Shown one piece after another: positions 1-6,245 of a stretch of 13,777 bases of DNA. Position 1 is the first letter of the stretch, and every line of letters begins with the position of its first letter. The position numbers were made by a program, and so were the translations under genes. Source of the stretch: an uncultured Ventosimonas sp. (GTDB lineage: Bacteria; Pseudomonadota; Gammaproteobacteria; Pseudomonadales; Pseudomonadaceae); NCBI GenBank assembly GCA_945283395.1, contig CALYQH010000009.1:1-13777 (forward strand), written 5' to 3'. The notes beneath the pieces are model-generated. The model was not told the origin of the DNA. It did no database searches and saw only the letters and a program-made list of their open reading frames with translations.

Positions 1-855
1 AACTTCTTCTCATTTGCTCGACCAGCACCATAAGAAGACATGACAGAAATTTGGATTGCATTATTCTTATCACGGCGCACTCCAACATCAGTCTTGTAGT
101 CATTACCAGCGCCAAAATGAGCGGCGCTAGAACACCAAGCCACTGTAGTATGTACTTCTGTTTTGGTATCTGATGCCTCATAAGGTACCCAGGTAAAACC
201 TAACCAATTAGTGGCTACTGCACCGTCTTGTAACATCTCTACTTTTAAAAAGTCAGCATAAGATGGTCTCTAACATATCCGAGTTATAAGCAATAAAAAG
301 TTTTTCCCCCATCTTCTCATCACACTCATTTTTACGGAGCAAAGCTTTTGCTTTAATAATTTTACTTTTAGTAATACCTGCGCCACCTGCTAATATTTTT
401 TGACTTGCTGGTAAAACTACATCTGTGTAAGCACCATTTTGTTCTGTTTTGCGTTTGATAGAGTCTAATAAGGTTCGGTAAATCACCTTGTCTTTTAACC
501 TATTATTAGCTGCTACTAAATTGCTCATATAAGCCCCTTGCGGATCAGCTAATAACTTAGGTAAATCTCTTGGTTCGATAGGTACATGCAAGCCATAATC
601 AGCCATAGTAACCAATCTCGTCCCCGTTTCAGGAACACTCCATTTAGTATCTTCAAAACGTCCAGTAACTTGGTCCATCTCCATGGAAGCCATATCATTC
701 ACAGTAAAGAAATACCCCTGAATCTTGCCACGGTTATACACTGCTTGCACAAACCGGGATTCTCTTTGTTGTGATTCAATATCAAACGCATCATGGAACT
801 GCTGAGCAAATGCCGCAGTAATCATGCCATTATTCGTTGCGAAATCTTGTGACAT
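1..855 (-). pseudogene. Phage major capsid protein, frameshifted and cut by the window edge
   Basis: This is the major head protein of a podovirus-type phage, by overall resemblance to the HK97-fold capsids of the BPP-1/epsilon15 group (Phage_capsid_2-like); the assignment is from memory of the family. The start is taken as ATG 855 (MSQDFATNNG), with AGG 9 nt upstream; an upstream in-frame ATG at 903 lacks a clear SD. Residues 1-200 are open down to a TGA at 253-255. The capsid-like sequence then resumes in the +1 frame from about 269 to the left edge (ADFLKVEMLQDG, NWLGFTWVPYE, VMSSYGAGRAN). That frame is closed upstream by TAG at 270-272, so the shift must lie between 253 and 269. Family members usually carry about 6-7 more residues (a T-x-V-T-S-x-D-like stretch) at this point, which suggests a small deletion of a length not divisible by three rather than a single-base slip. 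The gene would be inactive. The last part lies outside the window. Confidence 0.82.
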
Positions 856-963
856 ATTCAATAACCTAATTATTAATACCTTGTTGTGGTTATCTACTGC
901 CAAAATGTATTAGCCATTGACTAATAAGGATTAAACAACTAACACACTTTAACTTAATAGGCC

Positions 964-999
964 ACCCTAACCTAGCCGCTTCGGCTGACGACTAAGGGT
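964..999 (-). repeat. Compound hairpin in the capsid leader
   Basis: On the minus strand, outer arms ACCCT/AGGGT enclose an internal loop and a second perfect stem AGCCG-aag-CGGCT (974-986 on the plus strand). It lies about 110 nt upstream of the capsid start, in the direction of phage transcription. There is no U-tract, so a processing site or mRNA-stabilising structure is more likely than a terminator. The function is inference. Confidence 0.45.
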
Positions 1000-1291
1000 A
1001 TCAAGGGTTATCCAGCTGCCATACTGGACCGTAGGGTTATTATTAAACAAAGCCAGGGATTGTTTCCTGACTATAACACTTATATAACTAACACTCTGTT
1101 TATGCAGCCCAAAAGGCTGCTCCTAGATTAATAAAACAGATAACAACCAATATAGTATAAATTATGATTGCGGCTAGCCTAATAGTATTAACTGATAGCA
1201 CAAGAAGCTGTGACTCGCTAGGATTGTCATAGCCATGTTTAGCTATTGATAAACCAAGAGGCCGTTATTATAGCCAACCGTTAGCCAAACA

Positions 1292-1410
1292 AAAGCCGCT
1301 TAGCTGATAGCTAGCGGCTTTGTTACTTTTTATCAATAACCAATTGGTTATTTTGATCTTTATATTAAAGATATAACTCTTACGAGTTTTTAGTGCCATT
1401 TTTTATGGCA
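1292..1410. repeat. Array of five consecutive inverted repeats
   Basis: Five separate perfect or near-perfect hairpins follow one another with gaps of 2-13 nt: 1292-1321 (AAAGCCGCT/AGCGGCTTT plus an inner AGCT/AGCT stem); 1335-1352 (AATAACC-AATT-GGTTATT); 1356-1372 (ATCTTTA-TAT-TAAAGAT); 1375-1388 (AACTC-ttac-GAGTT followed by T4); 1394-1410 (TGCCAT-ttttt-ATGGCA). The first resembles a bidirectional terminator (T-rich on both sides) and the fourth a weak plus-strand terminator. No flanking gene on either strand ends here, so a simple terminator role does not explain the set. Confidence 0.65.
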
Positions 1411-1656
1411 AGCTTATTATGATCAGTATTAATGGTTGGATTTCTGACTGTCATACTTTTAATTAATCTCATCTTTTAAGTGGGCTTTACTAAAGTAGCT
1501 GATCCTATTACGTTAGCCTGCTAAGAAACAATATTTATCTTTATCAACAACAGGCAATAAATCATAAAGCAACTTATTTAGCAGTAGTAAATGAGCTATT
1601 TATATTATAAAAAGTAGCTTAACTAAGTTGATAAGCTAGCTACCAACTTGCCTTCT

Positions 1657-1684
1657 TAGACTAAAGTATAAGCGTCTCTATAAT
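1657..1684 (+). promoter_or_regulatory. Sigma70-type promoter candidate
   Basis: TAGACT (1657-1662) and a consensus TATAAT (1679-1684) are separated by 16 nt. This would start transcription near 1691, just before the boxA-like element, giving an untranslated leader of almost 290 nt before the small ORF. Confidence 0.5.
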
Positions 1685-1690
1685 CTATTG

Positions 1691-1965
1691 ATATCTATCA
1701 CATTGTACCTCTTTAACAAATCCTCTATACTTTTGTTGCGGTCATAAATCCGACTGCTCGAGTCTGACAACTCGATAGATGCGTAACACGAAACTTAATA
1801 TTTTGTGGGAAGGTTTTTTGCCTTAAGTTATGGTTAGTCGTACACGGGACGCCTTTTGGATGTACTGATCTACGTTTCTATCGGTTTGTCAGCCCGTGTT
1901 CGGCTATCCGCCTTATTATTAATATGCTTTATATGCGGTAGTCTCTGGTTAATAATGGATATAGC
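1691..1965 (+). ncRNA. Structured untranslated RNA / leader, possibly C4-antisense-like
   Basis: No ORF fits this stretch, but it contains several stems in a row. TCGAG/CTCGA lies at 1758-1762/1771-1775. AAGG/CCTT lies around a T6 loop at 1810-1824. A nested 58-nt hairpin has outer arms ACACGGG/CCCGTGT (1842-1848/1893-1899) and an inner stem ACTGAT/ATCGGT (1864-1869/1880-1885, one G-U pair). The 1842-1912 core resembles C4 antisense RNAs of P1/P7-type prophages, which are small processed RNAs that block translation of an antirepressor operon; this is recollection and unverified. GCTATCC at 1903-1909 can pair with GGATA-t-AGC at 1957-1965, next to the SD of the following ORF, which suggests translational control. 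Confidence 0.45.
1709..1719 (+). promoter_or_regulatory. boxA-like antitermination element
   Basis: CTCTTTAACAA matches the core of the rRNA-operon boxA, which binds NusB/S10 and makes RNA polymerase resistant to Rho when untranslated RNA is made. It sits about 18 nt after the predicted transcription start and before the structured RNA, the position expected for a functional boxA. No rRNA follows. Confidence 0.5.
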
Positions 1966-1977
1966 GGGGTGCGCTTT

Positions 1978-2181
1978 ATGTTTAATAATGAATTATTCAA
2001 ACTTAAGTCAGAAAATGTAACCTTATTACAGGCCATGCAAATTTTCTTAAATGTAGGAGAAGTAGAAGAACTAAATTTATTACTTTATGAGTATATTGAA
2101 GCTTATCTTGCTAATCACGTTAACCATGAGCTTACAAATATAATCTATGAGGTAAAAATTCAATTTAATAGATTAAAATAA
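1978..2181 (+). CDS. Small hypothetical protein (67 aa)
   Basis: The family is not recognised. ATG 1978 is preferred because GGGG (1966-1969) lies 8 nt upstream; the in-frame GTG at 1969 lacks its own SD. The product is predicted to be almost entirely helical, acidic and leucine-rich (LLQAMQIFLNVGEVEELNLL), with no signal peptide or membrane segment, so it should be cytoplasmic. It is the only reading frame behind the promoter/boxA/structured leader, and its SD region can pair with leader positions 1903-1909. It converges on the TPR-like gene. It could be a small regulatory or prophage-type protein, but nothing in its sequence proves that. AT-rich codon use matches the neighbours. Confidence 0.55.
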   Translation: MFNNELFKLKSENVTLLQAMQIFLNVGEVEELNLLLYEYIEAYLANHVNHELTNIIYEVKIQFNRLK

Positions 2182-2351
2182 TTCTAGTAAATAGTGATAA
2201 CAGCCACTTAATATAATAGTTAAACTTTTCATTAAGCAAAATTATTTTAGAATTGTTATATCTACTTGATAGTAATGTAAAGCTAGTTTATTAAACAAAA
2301 TTTTACCCAGTTATAGAATAGATAGCAGCCAAGATAAGCTACTTAATAAGA

Positions 2352-3569
2352 TTATTGATGACCTGTTAGCATTTGGTATTGAATAAGGGCTTGTTCACTG
2401 GCCAATTCATATTGCGGATATAAACTAAGCAGCTCTATATGAAGTTCCAGACTTTGTTGACTATAGCTTATAGCTTCTTGTCTATAACCATTTTTTACTA
2501 AGTAATAGGCTAGTTGATAAAATACATAAGCACAGTTGGCTTGTTTTATTTCATCGGTAGGATCTGGTGCAAGCAATGCCTGAAAAATATCACTGGCTTG
2601 CTTGAACAGTTGTTGCATTAAAGGTAAGTTAAAACTTGCCTTCAAATATTTTGCCAGCTGCTTAAGACAAGTCATATAGAGATAACCTGTAAAGCTCATG
2701 GAATCTTTGTTATAACGTTCAAGGCATAGCTCAATAATGTGTTGATTACAACTTATTAGCTCTGCTAAATTTTGTTGAGCTACCAGAAATTGATTATAAC
2801 GGATAAGGATATCGGCATATAAGCGCTCAGAATTATTACTTTGTTCATAAAGTTGCTGATACAAGGTGAGTGCCTCTTTATAGTAAGCCGCAATACTCTG
2901 TGGATTATCTAAAGGTTTAGGTAATTGGCTGACTAACAGCAGATAATTGCTTAAACAATAAAGATATTGTTGTCGTTGTTCGATGTTATGAGTTTGTTGC
3001 ATAGCCATTTTACTAATTTGCAGCATTTCTTGACTGACAGTTAGCGCTTGCTGAAGATTCTCAGTTTTTTCTAATTTATTAATATGGCTTCCTAATGCAG
3101 TAAGATAACCGTTATTAGTAATCTCTAATTGGCTATTAGCTAATTCTTCTTTGGAAAGTACATCTTGTTGCCGCTTGTTTAGATCTTGCCTACTGTTTGC
3201 CTCAAAAAGGGCATAATCCATTAAAGCATCAGCATAATCTACAGCGTATTGCGTTAATTGCTGCTCGTTTAAACTCTCATATGTAGCTAGTAATTGTTTA
3301 AAATAAAAAACCAATTGTTCATTATTATTAGTTTGTTGCAAAAACCTAATATAATTTTTAAGTGTTTTTAGGTAATCATCTACATAGCTAACTGGGTCTT
3401 GTTGGTATTGTAAGCTAGCAGTAATAAGCTGTTGCTCTTGTAAGCTACATTGTGGAGCGGGAATAGTCAGAACCGGAATGTACTCAATAGATTGAGCATT
3501 AAAATTAGGATCTTGAGGGGTACATTTTAGTTGTTCACTAAAACGATGTTGGGTAGCTTTAACCGTCAT
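2352..3569 (-). CDS. TPR-like alpha-helical repeat protein, orphan
   Basis: A 405-residue soluble protein with no signal peptide or membrane segment, very rich in Gln, Leu, Tyr and Asn. From about residue 50 to the end it consists of helix pairs with TPR-style spacing, for example AAYYKEALTLYQQLYEQ near 228-244 and the C-terminal YQLAYYLVKNGYRQEAISYSQQSLEL. Such solenoids bind proteins or peptides. No enzymatic domain is fused to it, so the partner is unknown. ATG 3569 is the only sensible start but has no good SD. A TTGAAT-18-TATAAT promoter lies 48-77 bp upstream, so the gene is probably monocistronic. It lies inside the 5.4 kb segment that separates phage scaffold from capsid and does not look like a phage structural gene. 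Confidence 0.75.
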   Translation of the reverse strand: MTVKATQHRFSEQLKCTPQDPNFNAQSIEYIPVLTIPAPQCSLQEQQLITASLQYQQDPVSYVDDYLKTLKNYIRFLQQTNNNEQLVFYFKQLLATYESLNEQQLTQYAVDYADALMDYALFEANSRQDLNKRQQDVLSKEELANSQLEITNNGYLTALGSHINKLEKTENLQQALTVSQEMLQISKMAMQQTHNIEQRQQYLYCLSNYLLLVSQLPKPLDNPQSIAAYYKEALTLYQQLYEQSNNSERLYADILIRYNQFLVAQQNLAELISCNQHIIELCLERYNKDSMSFTGYLYMTCLKQLAKYLKASFNLPLMQQLFKQASDIFQALLAPDPTDEIKQANCAYVFYQLAYYLVKNGYRQEAISYSQQSLELHIELLSLYPQYELASEQALIQYQMLTGHQ

Positions 3570-3616
3570 TGAGATTACATTTTTTGGCCCGATTGATAAA
3601 TTAATTATAAGTTTTA

Positions 3617-3646
3617 ATTATAATGCGACTAAGACCATAGATTCAA
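3617..3646 (-). promoter_or_regulatory. Sigma70-type promoter of the TPR-like gene
   Basis: On the minus strand TTGAAT (3641-3646) and TATAAT (3617-3622) are spaced 18 nt apart. Transcription would start about 40 nt upstream of ATG 3569. Confidence 0.5.
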
Positions 3647-3921
3647 GATGCATATCGAAAACTATCAACCCTTTATTGCTAACTTTAGTAGCATTCACTT
3701 TTTTAGCATGAAAAACATAAAGTTAGATGCTCTGATTTTGTTATAAACAATAGACTTTTAAGCATGTTAAGCCAAGCAGCGCAAAATATATTACTTATTA
3801 TTATTGCAGTTACTAATAGGTCACAATAATCAAGGATAATTTAAAAAATAGTAAAGTAGGATAAATGAAAACTAAACAAGATTAACTAACCAAGCTCATC
3901 ATTCTAAAATAATACTAGTTA

Positions 3922-3945
3922 GCTTTGCACCTTATGGCACAAAGC
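3922..3945 (-). terminator. Weak terminator-like hairpin downstream of padC
   Basis: GCTTTG/CAAAGC arms enclose an inner CC-ttat-GG stem. It lies 66 nt beyond the padC stop. The following minus-strand sequence is AT-rich but has no clean U-tract, so intrinsic termination is uncertain. Confidence 0.3.
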
Positions 3946-4010
3946 ACTAACCTATCTTGCCATTGCCTTACCTTAATGTTAAAGGATACTAACATAACGT
4001 GAGGTAATTT

Positions 4011-4532
4011 TTATTTATCTTGCAAAAAATCATCAGGCAGCTGACCAGGCGGCATGTTAATGACTGAATCATTATCAGGCCCTTCATTTTTCATATAGGT
4101 TACTTTAGCAAATTCAGGTATTACAATATAAGGGTAAGCAGGCCCTTCATCTCTAAGCCTTAGCATATCTTCGATAAACTCATTTTGATAACAAATAGTT
4201 TTTTCTGGGTGCTGACCTTCTCCTGCAATCCATTGAGGAAAGAAAATAGTACCGTGAATCACCTTTCTAGATAAATCAAACAGTAAACTCACACAAGTGC
4301 CTGTAGGCTCATGCCAATCTACTTTATAAATGCCAGGAGCAAATTGCACCGCATGCATTGTTTGCTGAGTTACCCATCGTCCACCTACTAAACCTTTATG
4401 GATTCGATAGTCACAGGTATTATTATTTCTGGCATACCATTCATATTTCCAACCATTATCATAGGTATAAACAAAATGTGTTCCTACAAAATCAGATAAA
4501 TCATTGCTCATATCATTAATATCTTTGGTCAT
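4011..4532 (-). CDS. padC: Phenolic acid decarboxylase
   Basis: A cytoplasmic lipocalin-fold enzyme that non-oxidatively decarboxylates hydroxycinnamic acids (p-coumaric, ferulic, caffeic) to 4-vinylphenols, detoxifying plant phenolics. The 173-aa length is normal for the family. The family signature is intact: HFVYTYDNGW (19-28), DYRIHKGLVGGRW (41-53), HEPTG (74-78), IFFPQW, and PEFAKVTYMKNEGPD near the end. Aligned by eye with the Bacillus enzyme, the active-site residues Tyr11, Tyr13, Arg41 and Glu64 correspond to Tyr22, Tyr24, Arg52 and Glu75, all present. ATG 4532 has GAGG 8 nt upstream; a second Met (residue 8) lacks an SD. The N-terminus is about 11 residues longer than the Bacillus form. 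It is divergent from a LysR-type regulator, its likely phenolic-acid-responsive activator. Confidence 0.95.
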   Translation of the reverse strand: MTKDINDMSNDLSDFVGTHFVYTYDNGWKYEWYARNNNTCDYRIHKGLVGGRWVTQQTMHAVQFAPGIYKVDWHEPTGTCVSLLFDLSRKVIHGTIFFPQWIAGEGQHPEKTICYQNEFIEDMLRLRDEGPAYPYIVIPEFAKVTYMKNEGPDNDSVINMPPGQLPDDFLQDK

Positions 4533-4758
4533 ACATCAATCCTCGTATATCAATAACAAACAGGAATAGTCTTAGACAAAGGCTACTTCTTGCCAGACAA
4601 CTTAAAACTATTGCAAGCTAGCTGCTAGCTACCCTCTTATTGATTTCTTTCAATAAGGCTATAGTTTTGAACAAAAAAGATTATAATATCTAAAAAATTA
4701 ATTTTAAAATGTATTTAATTGATTAAAATAATCTAAAAAATAGATAATAGGTGGCTAA
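4533..4758. promoter_or_regulatory. Divergent padC/lysR control region
   Basis: This 226-bp region lies between the two start codons. It contains CTTATTGA-tttctt-TCAATAAG (4636-4657), a perfect 8-bp dyad that includes T-N11-A spacings typical of LysR-type operators. It also holds a 15-nt palindrome AGCTAGC-t-GCTAGCT (4616-4630), a TATAAT (4682-4687, plus strand) without a clear -35, and two copies of ATCTAAAAAAT 43 bp apart (4688-4698, 4731-4741). This is the expected layout of a divergent LysR-type regulator target with recognition and activation sites. Which repeat is the true operator cannot be told from sequence. Confidence 0.6.
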
Positions 4759-5658
4759 ATGTTAACTACTACCCTAGAGCAATGGTTAATTTTACAAACG
4801 GTTATAGAAGAAGGTAGCTTTGCTAAAGCAGGTACCAAACTCTATAAGAGCCAATCAAGTATCAGTTATAACATAAAATGTTTGCAAGATAGCTTAGGTA
4901 TAGCATTACTGCAAACCGTTGGCAAAAAGGCACAACTTACCGAGTCAGGCAGTTTCTTATTAGCCGAAGCCAAGCATTTAATAGACTTACAACGTCGCTT
5001 AGAGATTCATGCTAAAATGCTTAAAGAGGGCAATAAGACACAAATTCGCTTAGCTGTTGATACAGTATTCTCTAAAGAAATCCTTTTTAACAGCTTAGCG
5101 TTTTGCTATAGAACACACCCTGAGGTAACAGTGCATATTACCGAACTATTAAAAACCGAAGCAGTAGATTATTTAGAAAAACAACAATTTGATCTCTATA
5201 TTATATATTTACCGGAAATACTAAACCATCTGGGTAATTTTTTATTAGATATTGATTTTGTTGCAGTGGCTCACCATGAACATCCACTGGCTCAGCAACC
5301 TAATCCTATTAGTACAGCTGTGTTAACAAGTTATCCGTTAGTTAGCATCAAAAACTTAGACAGTAACAGCCCGTTGGATAGTTATGGAACTAATTGGAGT
5401 TTTTCAAGTATTGATGCCGCTATCAGCGCTGTTACTCATAAGTTGGGTTATGCTTGGTTACCATTAGAAAAAATAACCCCATTGTTGACAAAAGGTATTT
5501 TGAAACGCCTCAGACTAGAGCAAGATATGACCAGAAAAACACCTATTTATATCGTTTATGGTAATAGACATGATGTGTATGACAAAGTTATTCAAGACTA
5601 TATCCATATCTTACGTGATTGTGTAAATCCTAATAAAATACGCAATAAGCTACATTAG
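4759..5658 (+). CDS. LysR-family transcriptional regulator
   Basis: The 299-aa length is typical of LysR-type regulators. An N-terminal winged helix-turn-helix spans about 5-63 (EEGSFAKAGTKLYKSQSSIS, then LQDSLGIALLQTVGKKAQLTESG) and is followed by the linker helix (64-90). The C-terminal periplasmic-binding-protein-like effector domain (about 95-290) starts at IRLAVDTVFSKEILF. The DNA-recognition motif reads SQSSISYNIK rather than the commoner SQPAVS-type sequence. The start is fixed by AGGTGG 4 nt before ATG 4759. It is divergent from padC and shares a 226-bp control region with it, so it most likely autoregulates and activates padC in response to hydroxycinnamates; the ligand is inference from context. 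It converges on the phage scaffold gene across 587 bp. Confidence 0.9.
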   Translation: MLTTTLEQWLILQTVIEEGSFAKAGTKLYKSQSSISYNIKCLQDSLGIALLQTVGKKAQLTESGSFLLAEAKHLIDLQRRLEIHAKMLKEGNKTQIRLAVDTVFSKEILFNSLAFCYRTHPEVTVHITELLKTEAVDYLEKQQFDLYIIYLPEILNHLGNFLLDIDFVAVAHHEHPLAQQPNPISTAVLTSYPLVSIKNLDSNSPLDSYGTNWSFSSIDAAISAVTHKLGYAWLPLEKITPLLTKGILKRLRLEQDMTRKTPIYIVYGNRHDVYDKVIQDYIHILRDCVNPNKIRNKLH

Positions 5659-6245
5659 TCAAATTAGCTTTAATGCAACAAAATTCCTTCTGTTAGTAGG
5701 AAAATTATTCCAGTTACTGCACGCCAATGTTACAAGCCTTATTATTTTTTTAATAAAAATAACGTGTGCTTTGCTAAAAATCCCTTTAGGTATTGGTATA
5801 TTTGCATCCAATTGTAGCTGTTATTTGGACTCCTTTAAGGTGTATGTATCTATGTGCGTTCTGAGCGGTTTATTAACTGTTATACAGCCTCGCTTCTATG
5901 TACTAAAAAAATGGGTAACTTTTTACAACTAAAATAGAAGCAATAAGCAGCAGCCCCAAGCCTAGTGTTACTCAAGCGCTATATTTCACTAAAATAAGAT
6001 GTAATAGATTAGGTTAAAAAATAGCTCGACTAACTAATACAAAGGCTAGATGACCACCAATATAGCTTAATACCTAGAACACGAGCAAGTTAGCTGGATA
6101 TTAGTCAACCTACCAGTTAACCACACCTCTTTAGGTTAACAAGCCCTTGTATGAGACAATGCCTTGTTAACCTAGAAAAAACAACTTTTCAATCCTTATC
6201 AACTTAGCTTGCCCTTAATAAGTCTTCTAGATAAGGGCTTAAACA
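5659..6245. other. Convergent intergenic region between lysR and the phage scaffold
   Basis: Holds no supportable gene. One plus-strand frame stays open for about 90 codons up to the TAA at 5928 but has no ATG or SD at its head and no recognisable family. The region contains GCTTCTAT/ATAGAAGC (5892-5899/5934-5941) around an inner GTAA/TTAC stem, the strong hairpin at 6132-6174, and GCCCTTA/TAAGGGC (6211-6217/6232-6238). It should contain one boundary of the host-like segment that separates scaffold from capsid. Confidence 0.6.
6132..6174 (-). terminator. Long hairpin downstream of the phage scaffold
   Basis: Perfect 12-bp arms TAGGTTAACAAG/CTTGTTAACCTA (6132-6143/6163-6174), a 3x3 internal loop and an inner TTGT-atgag-ACAA stem make this the most stable hairpin in the window. 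It lies about 70 nt past the scaffold stop. There is no U-tract on either strand, so it may stabilise or process mRNA, or be a mobile-DNA end, rather than act as a classical terminator. Confidence 0.4.

Larger units (their letters stand above)
856..1656. other. Gene-free, hairpin-rich spacer upstream of the capsid gene
   Basis: About 800 bp with no supportable ORF on either strand; only short ORFs lacking an SD occur (for example 22 codons from an ATG near 1163). It is dense in perfect inverted repeats: 964-999, CAGGGA/TTCCTG at 1054-1059/1064-1069, GCAGCC/GGCTGC at 1104-1109/1115-1120, the cluster at 1292-1410, and GTAGCT/AGCTAC at 1614-1619/1638-1643. The stretch just right of the capsid (about 856-1120) may be the phage capsid leader. 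The remainder looks like host intergenic DNA. The junction between the two is not visible. Confidence 0.6.
3570..4010. other. Intergenic region between the TPR-like gene and padC
   Basis: There is no supportable ORF. The left part holds the promoter of the TPR-like gene and a 10-bp direct repeat, TTAATTATAA, at 3601-3610 and 3614-3623. The right part holds two inverted repeats downstream of padC: ATGTTA/TAACAT at 3976-3981/3990-3995 and GCTTTG/CAAAGC at 3922-3945. Nothing else was recognised. Confidence 0.6.

Noticed and set aside
586..774. Plus-strand 62-codon frame
   Set aside because: Lies wholly antisense to the well-supported capsid gene; no SD and no family resemblance.
856..903. Upstream 16-residue extension of the capsid
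   Set aside because: ATG 903 lacks an SD, while ATG 855 has AGG at proper spacing and begins with a capsid-like N-terminus.
1292..1410. CRISPR array
   Set aside because: The repeats are unrelated palindromes, not copies of one direct repeat with spacers, and there are no cas genes.
1709..1719. rRNA operon leader
   Set aside because: The boxA-like word is present but no 16S or tRNA sequence follows.
5650..5930. Roughly 90 open plus-strand codons after lysR
   Set aside because: No ATG or SD at the head and no recognisable family; an open stretch of this size is expected by chance in AT-rich intergenic DNA.
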